64,000 nt of DNA from the NCBI RefSeq assembly GCF_009742725.1, contig NZ_WPHG01000001.1:966001-1030000 (forward strand). The letters run 5' to 3'. The position numbers and the translations under genes are program-made. Under the pieces are notes generated by a model. It did not search any database and had not been told where the DNA came from. It saw only the letters and a program-made list of their open reading frames with translations. The DNA comes from Nitratireductor arenosus (lineage in GTDB: Bacteria; Pseudomonadota; Alphaproteobacteria; Rhizobiales; Rhizobiaceae). Of this stretch, positions 51,880 to 60,685 are shown in pieces; the first letter of the stretch is position 1; each line of letters begins with the position of its first letter.

Positions 51880-52530
51880 CTAACGCCGCGCCGCCGCATC
51901 GGCATGCGCTCGCAAAAGATCCATCAGGCGCCCGGCCTCCGCCGCCGCGCCCGCCTCGTCGCGATCGAGGATGGCGCGGATCAGGCCGACATGGTGCTCG
52001 GCCGCCTCGGTCAGGCCGGTATCGCTCTTGTAGCGGAACCAGAACCGGCGGCTATGCGTCTGCAGCGGCGCCGCCAGGCGCGAGGCGAACGGGTTCTCGG
52101 CCGCGCGCGCCATCGCCTCGTCGAGCGCCTTGTCCGCCTCGAGAAAGAAGATCACATTGCCGGTGATCACCGCCCGCTGCATTGTCATGGCGGCCTCGCG
52201 GAACTGTTCGCTCGCCGCGTGCGCGACGTTGCGGGCCGCCTCGCGGGCGAGCACGATCTCGACGCCGCGCCGCGCGTCGATCACCTTGCGCCAGTCGCCG
52301 GCATGAAGCGCGGCGATTGCGATGCCGGCCCTCGGACGGATCTCGACCAGGCCCTCCCAGGCCAGCCGCTGGATCGCCTCGCGCACCGGCGTGCGCCCGA
52401 GGCCGACCTGTTCGATCAGCCCGCCTTCGGTGGTCACGCTGGCCGGCGCCAGCTCCAGGGTCACGATCATCCGCTCAAGCGCGTGATAGGCGCGCACCGC
52501 GGCCGGTTCGGCAGGTTTTGTGTCCGTCAC
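51880..52530 (-). CDS. GntR/FadR-family (FCD) regulator of the hydroxyproline operon
   Basis: 216 residues. Winged helix at about 12-75 (LIEQVGLGRTPVREAIQRLAWEGLVEIRPRAGI) and an all-helical FCD ligand domain (RRGVEIVLAREAARNV, EADKALDEAMARAAENPF, EHHVGLIRAILDRDEAGAAAEAGRLMD) whose Asp/His residues usually hold a metal. It is divergent from the deaminase gene across 106 bp containing tandem GATATAT repeats, its likely operators. Confidence 0.92.
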   Translation of the reverse strand: MTDTKPAEPAAVRAYHALERMIVTLELAPASVTTEGGLIEQVGLGRTPVREAIQRLAWEGLVEIRPRAGIAIAALHAGDWRKVIDARRGVEIVLAREAARNVAHAASEQFREAAMTMQRAVITGNVIFFLEADKALDEAMARAAENPFASRLAAPLQTHSRRFWFRYKSDTGLTEAAEHHVGLIRAILDRDEAGAAAEAGRLMDLLRAHADAAARR

Positions 52531-52541
52531 CCGGGCTCTCC

Positions 52542-52563
52542 TTGATATATTTTTGATATATCA
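52542..52563. promoter_or_regulatory. GntR operator, copy 1 (gntR side)
   Basis: TTGATATAT repeated at 52543 and 52554, 11 bp apart, ending in the palindrome TGATATATCA. It lies 12 bp before the gntR start and should mediate autoregulation. The same unit recurs at 52599-52619. Confidence 0.6.
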
Positions 52564-52577
52564 CGCCGGGAGATCGC

Positions 52578-52619
52578 TTGACAAATGGAGACGTCTTCAG
52601 ATATATCATTGATATATCA
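52578..52619 (+). promoter_or_regulatory. Promoter of the hydroxyproline operon with GntR operator, copy 2
   Basis: TTGACA at 52578-52583, 17-bp spacer, -10 ATATAT at 52601-52606. The operator AGATATATCATTGATATATCA is at 52599-52619: two GATATATCA units 11 bp apart covering the -10 and start site. A bound GntR would exclude RNA polymerase until hydroxyproline or a derivative releases it. The deaminase start is 17 bp further on. Confidence 0.7.
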
Positions 52620-52636
52620 GATTGGGAGTATGCGAA

Positions 52637-53530
52637 ATGTGGGCAGGCGTCTTTCCCGCGGTCACCACCAAATTCACCGAGGATGACAGCCTCGATCATG
52701 CCGAGATGGAGCGCTGCTTCGGCCTGCAGATGGACGCCGGTTGCGACGGGCTGATCGTTGCCGGATCGCTGGGCGAAGGTTCGATGCTGTCGACGGCGGA
52801 AAAACTCGACGTGTTGGCGACCGCGCGCATGGCCGCCGCCGGCAAGCCGGTCTTGATGACGGTCAACGAACCCGGCACCCGCGAGGCCTGCGCGACGGCG
52901 AAGGCCGCCGCCAAGGCGGGCGCCGACGGCCTGATGGTGGTGCCGAGCCCGATCTACCATACCGACCCGCGCGAGACCGCCGACGCGCTCAAGGCGGTCG
53001 CGGCCGCCGGCGATCTGCCGGTCATGATCTATTCCAACCGGGTCGCCTATCGCGTCGACGTGACGGTGTCGGTGATGCGGGAACTGGCGGCCGATCAGCG
53101 TTTCGTCGCCGTCAAGGAATCCTCCGACGACATCCGTCGTTCGACCGAAATCATCAACGCCTTTGGCGACCGGTTCGACCTTTTCACCGGCGTCGACAAT
53201 CTTGTCTTCGAGGCGCTCGCCGTCGGCGCCGTCGGCTGGGTGGCCGGCATCGTCGTCGCCTTCCCGCGTGAATCGGTGGCGATCTACCAGCTGATGAGGC
53301 AGGGCCGCCGCGACGAGGCGCTGGCGATCTATCGCTGGCTGCGCCCGCTGGCCGACCTCGACGTCTCGACCTATCTGGTCCAGAACCTCAAATTGGCCGA
53401 GGCGCTGGCGATCGACTCCAACGACCGCGTGCGCATGCCGCGTCAGCCTCTCGCCGGTGCCCGCCGAGCCGAGGTCGAAAAGATCGTCAGGGACGCGATC
53501 GCCGTCCGTCCAGACATCCCGGCCTTCTGA
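52637..53530 (+). CDS. DapA-family aldolase/deaminase, probable 4-hydroxy-pyrroline-2-carboxylate deaminase
   Basis: 297 residues, class I (Schiff-base) TIM barrel. Lys160 in RFVAVKESSDD is the Schiff-base lysine and Tyr132 in PVMIYSNRVAY the proton relay; GSLGEGSMLS is the substrate loop. With the next two genes it fits trans-4-hydroxy-L-proline catabolism: cis-4-hydroxy-D-proline is oxidised to pyrroline-4-hydroxy-2-carboxylate, which this enzyme deaminates and dehydrates to alpha-ketoglutarate semialdehyde. That specific role is inferred from the cluster. ATG 52637 has GGGAG 9 bases before it. Confidence 0.85.
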   Translation: MWAGVFPAVTTKFTEDDSLDHAEMERCFGLQMDAGCDGLIVAGSLGEGSMLSTAEKLDVLATARMAAAGKPVLMTVNEPGTREACATAKAAAKAGADGLMVVPSPIYHTDPRETADALKAVAAAGDLPVMIYSNRVAYRVDVTVSVMRELAADQRFVAVKESSDDIRRSTEIINAFGDRFDLFTGVDNLVFEALAVGAVGWVAGIVVAFPRESVAIYQLMRQGRRDEALAIYRWLRPLADLDVSTYLVQNLKLAEALAIDSNDRVRMPRQPLAGARRAEVEKIVRDAIAVRPDIPAF

Positions 53531-53550
53531 CCGGCCCGGCGTCCGCCTCG

Positions 53551-54807
53551 ATGGCCGCTCCGTCGGAAAACCCGGTCGATGTCGCCATTGTCGGTGGCGG
53601 CATTATCGGCATTTGCACCGCCGCGGCACTTGCGGCTGTCGGCCGCAGGACGCTGGTCATCGACCGAAGCGGCATTTGCGAGGAAACCAGCGCCGGCAAT
53701 GCCGGTGCGCTTGCCTTTTCCGACGTCTTGCCGCTCGCCCAGAAGGGTATGATCCGCAACCTGCCCGGATGGCTCGCCGACCCGCTCGGCCCGCTTTCGG
53801 TCCCACCTGCCTACGCGCCGTGGCTGCTGCCGTGGCTTGTGCGGTTTCTGGCCGCCTCGCGCCCCGCGCGGTACGAAAACGCGCTTGCCGCGCAGGCGGC
53901 GATGATGCGGCTCGCCGAGGCGGAATGGGCCGCGCTCATGGCTCGTACCGCTACCGAATCGATGCTGCGCGAGGATGGCTCACTGGAGCTTTATCAAACC
54001 GAGGCCGAATTCGAGGCTTCGCTCGGCGGTTGGGCGGCGCGCGCGCGCTTCGGCATCGCGTTCCGTCATCTCGATCGCGCCGGCATCGAGGCACTGCAGC
54101 CCGGCCTGGCGCCGCAATTCTCTCGCGCAACCTTCGTGCCGGGCTGGAAGACGGTTTCCGATCCCCAGCATCTCGGCAAGGCGATCTGGCGCAAGGCCGA
54201 AGCCGATGGCGCAGCCTGGATCCGGGGCGAGGCGGTGGTCGTAACCCCGGCCGACGGGCGCGTCGCGATCCAGCTGCGCGACGGGCGCACTATCCTGGCG
54301 CGCAACCTGGTCGTCGCCGCCGGCGCCTGGTCGCACCGCCTCACCCGCGCCTTCGGCGACGTCGTGCCGCTCGAAACCGAACGCGGCTACAACACCACCC
54401 TGCCGGCCGACGCCTTCGATCTCAGGCGCCAGCTCATCTTCTCCGCGCACGGTTTTGTCGTCACCCCGCTTGAAACCGGCATCCGTGTCGGGGGCGCGGT
54501 CGAGCTCGGCGGACTGAAACGTCCGCCCGACTACCGCCGCGCCAGGGCGATGCTCGAAAAAGCCCGTCGTTTCATGCCCGCACTTCAAACCGGTGGCGGC
54601 CGCGAATGGATGGGCTACCGCCCTTCCCTGCCCGACTCGCTGCCGGTAATCGGACGGGCGCGCAACGCCGAAAACGTCTATTATGCCTTCGGCCACGGCC
54701 ATCTCGGCCTTACCCAGGCCGCGGTGACCGGGCGCCTGATCCGCGATCTGGTTTCCGGAGCGACCCCAACCATCGATCTTGCCCCCTTCAGCCCGCAGCG
54801 GTTCTAA
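53551..54807 (+). CDS. FAD-dependent D-amino acid oxidase-like enzyme, probable D-hydroxyproline dehydrogenase
   Basis: 418 residues of the DAO family. FAD loop VDVAIVGGGIIGICTAAALAAVGRRTLVID near residue 8, ETSAGNAGALAFSDVLPLAQKGM, VVAAGAWSHRLT, and C-terminal MGYRPSLPDSLPVIGRARNAENVYYAFGHGHLGLTQA. By context it oxidises cis-4-hydroxy-D-proline formed by the epimerase gene that follows 14 bp later. No separate alpha/gamma subunits of the multisubunit enzyme are present, so it is the single-chain type. Confidence 0.88.
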   Translation: MAAPSENPVDVAIVGGGIIGICTAAALAAVGRRTLVIDRSGICEETSAGNAGALAFSDVLPLAQKGMIRNLPGWLADPLGPLSVPPAYAPWLLPWLVRFLAASRPARYENALAAQAAMMRLAEAEWAALMARTATESMLREDGSLELYQTEAEFEASLGGWAARARFGIAFRHLDRAGIEALQPGLAPQFSRATFVPGWKTVSDPQHLGKAIWRKAEADGAAWIRGEAVVVTPADGRVAIQLRDGRTILARNLVVAAGAWSHRLTRAFGDVVPLETERGYNTTLPADAFDLRRQLIFSAHGFVVTPLETGIRVGGAVELGGLKRPPDYRRARAMLEKARRFMPALQTGGGREWMGYRPSLPDSLPVIGRARNAENVYYAFGHGHLGLTQAAVTGRLIRDLVSGATPTIDLAPFSPQRF

Positions 54808-54821
54808 CCGGAAACTCGACC

Positions 54822-55823
54822 ATGGCCCGCCATTCCTTCCACTGCATCGACGGACATACATGCGGCAACCCGGTACGGCTCGTCGCCGGCGGCGGTCCGC
54901 TTCTCCACGGCGCAACCATGATGGAACGGCGGGCCCATTTCCTGGCCGAATTCGACTGGATCCGGACCGGGCTGATGTTCGAACCGCGCGGTCACGACAT
55001 GATGTCGGGCTCGATCCTCTACCCGCCGACGCGCGAGGATTGCGATATCGGTATCCTTTTCATCGAAACCTCCGGCTGCCTGCCCATGTGCGGCCACGGC
55101 ACCATCGGAACCGTCACCTTCGCGCTTGAAAACGGGCTGGTGCGCCCAAAGACGCCGGGCGTGCTGCGTCTCGACACGCCGGCGGGACGCGTTGTCGCCA
55201 CCTATGAGGAAAAGGACGGCCGCGTCGAGGAAGTGCGCATCACCAACGTCGCCTCGTATCTGCATGCGCGCGATCTTGCGGTCGACTGCCCGGAGCTGGG
55301 GCCGCTGACCGTCGACGTCGCCTATGGCGGCAATTTCTACGCCATCGTCGAGCCGCAGCGAAACTATCGCGACATGGCCGATTTTTCCGCCAACCAGTTG
55401 ATCGCCTGGAGCCCCGTGCTGCGCGAGCGGCTGAACCAGGCGCACCGGTTCGTACATCCGCAAAACCCAGCGATCGACGGCCTGTCGCATATTTTGTGGA
55501 CCGGCGCGCCGACCGTCGACGGCGCCCATGCCCGCAATGCCGTCTTTTACGGCGACAAGGCCATCGACCGCTCTCCTTGCGGAACCGGAACCTCGGCGCG
55601 CATGGCGCAGCTCCACGCCCGGGGCAAATTGCGGTCCGGCGACGACTTCGTGCATCAATCGATCATCGGCTCGCTGTTCCGCGGCCGCGTGGAGCAAGAA
55701 ACCGTGGTCGCCGATCAGACCGCCATCATTCCCTCGGTCGGCGGTTGGGCGCGCATGACCGGCTACAACACCATCTTTATCGACGATCGCGACCCGTTCG
55801 CACATGGATTCGTGGTGCGCTGA
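54822..55823 (+). CDS. 4-hydroxyproline 2-epimerase
   Basis: 333 residues, proline racemase superfamily. Both catalytic cysteines are present: Cys90 in LPMCGHGTIG and Cys253 in SPCGTGTSAR, which separates it from trans-3-hydroxyproline dehydratases, where the first is Ser/Thr. Other marks: HCIDGHTCGNPVRLVAGGGP and YGGNFYAIV. It interconverts trans-4-hydroxy-L-proline and cis-4-hydroxy-D-proline. Third gene of the operon. The alpha-ketoglutarate semialdehyde dehydrogenase that completes the route is not adjacent. Confidence 0.92.
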   Translation: MARHSFHCIDGHTCGNPVRLVAGGGPLLHGATMMERRAHFLAEFDWIRTGLMFEPRGHDMMSGSILYPPTREDCDIGILFIETSGCLPMCGHGTIGTVTFALENGLVRPKTPGVLRLDTPAGRVVATYEEKDGRVEEVRITNVASYLHARDLAVDCPELGPLTVDVAYGGNFYAIVEPQRNYRDMADFSANQLIAWSPVLRERLNQAHRFVHPQNPAIDGLSHILWTGAPTVDGAHARNAVFYGDKAIDRSPCGTGTSARMAQLHARGKLRSGDDFVHQSIIGSLFRGRVEQETVVADQTAIIPSVGGWARMTGYNTIFIDDRDPFAHGFVVR

Positions 55824-56147
55824 CACGCCTGCGCCAGCCTTTTCAGTCGAATGAACCGCAGGCGCGAGATGCAAGAAAATCGCGAATATTCTGATTACTG
55901 TGCAATATTCAGCCAAAATTTCTCGTATAACGGGCAAACAAGGCAAGGACATTGCGCTGGCCCAGTGCTAGCTTCCGCGCTGGTCCAAGTGCTCGAATCC
56001 CTCGAAGACAAAGGGAAGGGCGGGGTCTTCGATGCGGCCGCAGCGCGCAATTTTGTCGTTGCAATCCCGTTTTGAAGCACTACGACTAGGGGAAATACAA
56101 TAAGGGATGCGCCGGTCAAGGCGACATTCGGCGGGGGAGCCGCAAGC
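55824..56147 (+). other. 324-bp intergenic region upstream of the liv operon
   Basis: No gene seen. AT-rich around 55880-55945, unlike the flanks, which fits promoter or regulator DNA. A weak -10-like TATAAC lies at about 55927, without a good -35. GGGGGAG is 8 bases before the livH ATG. No strong palindrome was found by eye. Confidence 0.5.
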
Positions 56148-57080
56148 ATGCTCGAATATTTCGTCCAGCAGCTCATTAACGGGCTGACTCTCGGATCGAT
56201 CTACGGCCTAATCGCGATCGGCTATACGATGGTCTACGGCATCATCGGCATGATCAATTTCGCACATGGCGACATCTTCATGGTCGGGTCGTTCATCGCC
56301 CTGGCGACGTTTTTGATCCTGACATCGGTGTTCGGCTTCGTTTTTTTGCCGGTGGTTCTGCTGATCGTGCTGATTATCGCCATGCTGTTCACCTCCGCCT
56401 GGGGCTGGACGGTCGAGCGTTTCGCTTACAGACCACTGCGCGGATCATTTCGTCTCGCCCCGCTGATCACCGCCATCGGCATGTCGATCGTGCTGCAGAA
56501 TTTCGTCCAGGTCACCCAGGGGGCGCGCGTCAAGCCGCTACCGCCGCAGATCCAGGGCGGCGTTACGCTGATGGAGGGGTCGACCGAGAACGGCACGATC
56601 CTCGTCCAGCTCTCCTACATGCAGATGATCATCATCTTCACGACATTGTTTCTGATGATCGGTTTCACGCTGTTGATCTCGCGCACCTCGCTGGGACGCG
56701 CGCAGCGGGCCTGCGAGCAGGACCGCAAGATGGCGGCGCTGCTCGGCGTCAATGTCGACCGCACCATCTCGCTGACCTTCGTCATGGGTGCCGCGCTGGC
56801 TGCCGTCGCCGGGTTGATGTTCCTGCTGCTTTACGGCGTGATCGATTTCTATATCGGCTTTCTGGCCGGGGTTAAGGCGTTCACCGCGGCCGTGCTCGGT
56901 GGCATCGGCTCCCTGCCCGGCGCCATGCTCGGCGGGCTGGCGATCGGCCTGATCGAAGTGTTCTGGTCCGGTTACTTCACGGTCGAATACAAGGATGTCG
57001 CCGCTTTCTCGATCCTCGCCATCGTGCTGATCTTCATGCCTTCGGGCCTGCTCGGCAAGCCGGAAGTGGAGAAAGTCTGA
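56148..57080 (+). CDS. livH: Branched-chain amino acid ABC transporter permease
   Basis: 310 residues with about eight membrane helices. Seen: QQLINGLTLGSIYGLIAIGYTMVYGIIGMINFAHGDIFMVGSF, the ATPase-contact loop RTSLGRAQRACEQDRKMAALLGVNV, and GIIDFYIGFLAGVKAFTAAVLGGIGSLPGAMLGGL (written here in part). It forms the import channel with LivM. Its stop overlaps the livM start (TGATG). Confidence 0.96.
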   Translation: MLEYFVQQLINGLTLGSIYGLIAIGYTMVYGIIGMINFAHGDIFMVGSFIALATFLILTSVFGFVFLPVVLLIVLIIAMLFTSAWGWTVERFAYRPLRGSFRLAPLITAIGMSIVLQNFVQVTQGARVKPLPPQIQGGVTLMEGSTENGTILVQLSYMQMIIIFTTLFLMIGFTLLISRTSLGRAQRACEQDRKMAALLGVNVDRTISLTFVMGAALAAVAGLMFLLLYGVIDFYIGFLAGVKAFTAAVLGGIGSLPGAMLGGLAIGLIEVFWSGYFTVEYKDVAAFSILAIVLIFMPSGLLGKPEVEKV

Positions 57081-58465
57081 TGGCGGCCCGATCCGTGCCC
57101 TTGTCGTCCGCCAGGGACGACAACCGCCTCGCCAATTCGCTGCGCGATGCCGCGATCGCCGCTCTCATGGTCTTCGCGCTCGGTTTCTTCTTCCTCGGCG
57201 TGCGCACCGACATCGCCCCCGGCGGACTGGCGCTGAGCTTTCGCTGGGGCCTGCTGTTTTCGGCCGTCGCGATCGTGTTTGCCGGCCGTCTGCTGCTCAA
57301 CCTCTTCGTGTTCAAGACGTCGGCGCCGATTACCGCCCAGTTTTCCGGAATGTTTTCGGGAACGGGAAGCAGCTTCGCCGGCTTGGGGAAATGGCTCGCC
57401 CGGGCGCTTCTGGCTTTCGCGATCGTGCTGCCGTTCTTCTTTACCTATTTCTTCCCCAACAAGGACCGGCAATATATCGATCTCGCCATTCTGATCATGA
57501 CCTACATCATGCTCGGCTGGGGGCTGAACATCGTCGTCGGCCTCGCCGGACTGCTGGATCTGGGTTACGTGGCCTTTTACGCGGTCGGCGCCTATTCCTT
57601 CGCCCTGCTGGCCCAGAATTTCGGCTTCGGCTTCTGGATGGCTTTGCCGCTGGCCGGTCTGCTTGCCGCCTTCTGGGGTGTGATCCTGGGCTTTCCGGTG
57701 CTGCGGTTGCGCGGCGACTATCTCGCCATCGTCACGCTCGCCTTCGGCGAGATCATCCGGATCGTGCTGCTCAACTGGTATGATTTCACCAACGGCCCGG
57801 ACGGCATTTCCGGCATTCCGCGGCCGACGCTGTTCGGTCTCGAATTTTCGCGCGGCGAGGGCGGGTTCGCCGATTTCTTCGGCATTCCCTACGACAGCAT
57901 CCACCGCTTCATCTATCTCTATTACATCATCTTCGTGCTGGCGATCATTACCAACTTGGTCACCATCCGGCTGCGCAGACTGCCGGTCGGACGCGCCTGG
58001 GAAGCCCTGCGCGAGGACGAGATCGCCTGTCGCTCGCTCGGCATAAACACCACCAACACCAAGCTGACGGCTTTCTCGATCGGAGCCATGTTCGGCGGCT
58101 TCGCCGGCTCCTTTTTCGCCACCCGCCAGGGTTTCATTTCCCCGGAAAGCTTCACCTTCCTGGAATCGGCGATCATCCTCGCCATCGTCGTGCTTGGCGG
58201 CCTCGGATCCCAGATCGGCGTCGTGATTGCCTCGGTCGTCATGATCGGCGGCATCGAGATGCTGCGCAATCTCGGCTTCCTGCAACATGTCTTCGGCGAC
58301 GGGTTCGACCCGACCCAGTATCGCATGCTGATCTTCGGCCTCGCCATGGTGTTGATCATGGTGTGGCGGCCGCGCGGCCTGATAACGACCCGCGAGCCGA
58401 CAGCGGTGCTGAAGGAAAAGAAACGCATCGGCGCCGACATGGTCGCACAGGGTGAAGGTCACTGA
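57080..58465 (+). CDS. livM: Branched-chain amino acid ABC transporter permease
   Basis: 461 residues: longer than a typical LivM, with an N-terminal extension of about 120 residues holding two extra hydrophobic helices (about 25-45, 52-72) before the LivM core YIDLAILIMTYIMLGWGLNIVVGLAGLLDLGYVAFYAVGAYSFALL. EAA loop: GRAWEALREDEIACRSLGINTTNTKL. The C-terminus is hydrophilic. Coupled to livH (1-bp overlap) and to livG (1-bp overlap at 58465). Confidence 0.95.
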   Translation: MAARSVPLSSARDDNRLANSLRDAAIAALMVFALGFFFLGVRTDIAPGGLALSFRWGLLFSAVAIVFAGRLLLNLFVFKTSAPITAQFSGMFSGTGSSFAGLGKWLARALLAFAIVLPFFFTYFFPNKDRQYIDLAILIMTYIMLGWGLNIVVGLAGLLDLGYVAFYAVGAYSFALLAQNFGFGFWMALPLAGLLAAFWGVILGFPVLRLRGDYLAIVTLAFGEIIRIVLLNWYDFTNGPDGISGIPRPTLFGLEFSRGEGGFADFFGIPYDSIHRFIYLYYIIFVLAIITNLVTIRLRRLPVGRAWEALREDEIACRSLGINTTNTKLTAFSIGAMFGGFAGSFFATRQGFISPESFTFLESAIILAIVVLGGLGSQIGVVIASVVMIGGIEMLRNLGFLQHVFGDGFDPTQYRMLIFGLAMVLIMVWRPRGLITTREPTAVLKEKKRIGADMVAQGEGH

Positions 58466-59946
58466 TGGGCTCCGTGTTGCAAAACGAGGTCGACGGCGCC
58501 GCCCCGGCGCGCTGGGACGAAACCCCGATCCTGTCGGTCGAGCACCTGACCATGCGCTTCGGCGGTCTGGTCGCGGTCAACGACCTGTCCTTCAATGTCG
58601 GCCGCGGCGATATCACGGCGCTGATCGGCCCCAACGGCGCCGGCAAGACGACTGTGTTCAACTGCGTCACCGGTTTCTACAAGCCGACCGAGGGCCGCAC
58701 CGCGATGCGGCACGGCGCCGGACTGCAGGCCAGCGCGATCGAGGAGGTCACGCGCTCCGACCGGCGTTACAAGGAATCGCCGCAAGGCAGCGTCTATCTG
58801 CTCGAGCGCATGCCCGACTTCGAGATTTCGCAACGCGCCAAGGTCGCGCGCACATTCCAGAACATCCGCCTCTTCGGCGGCATGACCGCGCTGGAAAACC
58901 TGCTCGTGGCTCAGCACAACCCGCTGATGATCGCCTCGCTGTTCACCATCGGCGGCATTTTGGGCGTTCCCGGCTACAAGAAAGCGGAAAAGCAGGCGAT
59001 CGAAAAGGCCAGGTACTGGCTGGAACAGGTGCATCTGACCGAGCGCGCCGACGACCCGGCCGCCGACCTGCCCTATGGCGCCCAGCGCCGGCTGGAGATC
59101 GCCCGGGCGATGTGCACCGACCCGCTGCTCTTGTGCCTCGACGAGCCCGCCGCCGGCCTCAATCCGCGTGAATCGCATGAACTCAACGAACTTCTCAAAT
59201 TCATCCGCGAGACGCACGGCACCTCGATCCTGCTGATCGAGCACGACATGGGCGTGGTGATGGAGATTTCCGACCACGTCATCGTTCTCGACTATGGCGT
59301 GAAGATCTCGGATGGCGACGCGCTGCACGTCAAAAGCGACCCGCGCGTCATCGCCGCCTATCTCGGCGTCGACGATGAAGCCGAGATCGACGTGCCGGAA
59401 ATCAAGCACGATCTGGAAGAAGTCGTTGAAGAGGCCCAGGAATTGGCTGCGGCCGACAAGTCCAAGCCGAAGCCGAAGCCGAAGAAGCCACGGCCGGCCG
59501 CCAAGGCGTCAGGCGCCAAACCGGCCGCCAGGAACGCCGGCTCGCCGGCTCGCGCCAAGGCCGTCGTCCCGGCGCCGAGCGAGATCAAGATCAAGAACGC
59601 CGCCGATTTTCCCGGCCGCCAGCCGCATGGCACCAAAAAACCCGGTCCGCCCGGCGCCGACAATCTCACCCGCATCAAGGGTATCGGACCGGCCAACGAA
59701 AAGAAGCTCAACGCGCTCGGCATCTGGCGGTTCGGCCAGATCGCGGTTTGGAAGGCCCCGGAGGTCGACTGGGTCGGGGCCTGGCTGGCCTTTCCCGGCC
59801 GGATCCAGCGCGAGGAATGGGTTAAACAGGCCAAGACGCTGGCCAAGGGCGGCGCGACCGCCTTTTCGAAACGGGTCGACAAGGGTGACGTCCCGACCAG
59901 CAAGGCGCGAAAACCCCGCTCGGGCGGCAAGGGAGGCAAGCCATGA
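58465..59946 (+). CDS. livG: Branched-chain amino acid ABC ATPase with C-terminal helix-hairpin-helix extension
   Basis: 493 residues against about 250-300 usual. ATPase part, residues 1-305: Walker A GPNGAGKTTVFN near 54, a 25-residue insert, TFQNIRLFGGMTALENLLVAQHN, signature LPYGAQRRLEIARAMC, Walker B LLLCLDEPAAGLN, H-loop IEHDMGVVMEISD. Then a Lys/Pro/Ala-rich linker (about 330-380), and from about 397 a helix-hairpin-helix module (NLTRIKGIGPANEKKLNALGIWRFGQIAVWKAPEVDWVGAWLAFPGRIQREEWVKQA; one block) as found at the ends of some rhizobial NuoE or L21 proteins, and a basic tail. Confidence 0.92.
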   Translation: MGSVLQNEVDGAAPARWDETPILSVEHLTMRFGGLVAVNDLSFNVGRGDITALIGPNGAGKTTVFNCVTGFYKPTEGRTAMRHGAGLQASAIEEVTRSDRRYKESPQGSVYLLERMPDFEISQRAKVARTFQNIRLFGGMTALENLLVAQHNPLMIASLFTIGGILGVPGYKKAEKQAIEKARYWLEQVHLTERADDPAADLPYGAQRRLEIARAMCTDPLLLCLDEPAAGLNPRESHELNELLKFIRETHGTSILLIEHDMGVVMEISDHVIVLDYGVKISDGDALHVKSDPRVIAAYLGVDDEAEIDVPEIKHDLEEVVEEAQELAAADKSKPKPKPKKPRPAAKASGAKPAARNAGSPARAKAVVPAPSEIKIKNAADFPGRQPHGTKKPGPPGADNLTRIKGIGPANEKKLNALGIWRFGQIAVWKAPEVDWVGAWLAFPGRIQREEWVKQAKTLAKGGATAFSKRVDKGDVPTSKARKPRSGGKGGKP

Positions 59947-60677
59947 GCGAGGCCGGGCAGCCCCTGCTGCGTATTCGCAATGTCGAGACCTATTACGGCA
60001 AGATCATCGCCTTGCGCGGTGTCGACGTCGATGTCTTTCCCGGCGAGATCGTCACCCTGATCGGCGCCAACGGAGCCGGCAAATCGACCCTGATGATGAC
60101 GATCTGCGGCAGTCCGCAGGCGCGCGCCGGCGAGATCGTCTATGACGGCAACGACATCACCCTCGCCCCCACCCACGAGATCATGCGCCGCGGCATCGCC
60201 CAGTCGCCCGAGGGCCGGCGCATCTTCCCGCGCATGACCGTGTTGGAAAACCTCCAGATGGGGGCGCTGCTTGTCGACGATGAGCATTTCGACGGCGATC
60301 TGGAGCGCATCTTCACTTTGTTCCCGCGCCTCAAGGAACGCGCCTCGCAGCGCGGCGGCACCTTGTCGGGCGGCGAACAGCAGATGCTGGCGATCGCCCG
60401 GGCGCTGATGGGCCGGCCGAAACTGCTTTTGCTGGACGAGCCCTCGCTCGGCCTCGCGCCGCTGATCGTCAAGCAGATCTTCGAGGTGATCGGCGAACTC
60501 AACAAGCGCGACGGTCTCACCGTCTTCCTGGTCGAGCAGAACGCTTTTCACGCGCTCAAGCTGGCGCATCGCGGCTATGTGATGGTCAACGGCAAGATCA
60601 CCATGAGCGGAACGGGCGCCGACCTGCTCAAGCGCGAGGAGGTTCGCGCCGCCTATCTCGAGGGCGGACGGCACTAG
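59943..60677 (+). CDS. livF: Branched-chain amino acid ABC ATPase
   Basis: 244 residues. Walker A GANGAGKSTLMM, LAPTHEIMRRGIAQSPEGRRIFPRMTVLENLQMGA, signature LSGGEQQMLAIARALM, Walker B LLLLDEPSLGLAP, and H-region VEQNAFHALKLAHRGYVM. Typical LivF length. Overlaps livG by 4 bp. It is followed by a palindrome-rich gap before the DUF6867 gene. Confidence 0.97.
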   Translation: MSEAGQPLLRIRNVETYYGKIIALRGVDVDVFPGEIVTLIGANGAGKSTLMMTICGSPQARAGEIVYDGNDITLAPTHEIMRRGIAQSPEGRRIFPRMTVLENLQMGALLVDDEHFDGDLERIFTLFPRLKERASQRGGTLSGGEQQMLAIARALMGRPKLLLLDEPSLGLAPLIVKQIFEVIGELNKRDGLTVFLVEQNAFHALKLAHRGYVMVNGKITMSGTGADLLKREEVRAAYLEGGRH

Positions 60678-60685
60678 TGTCCCGA

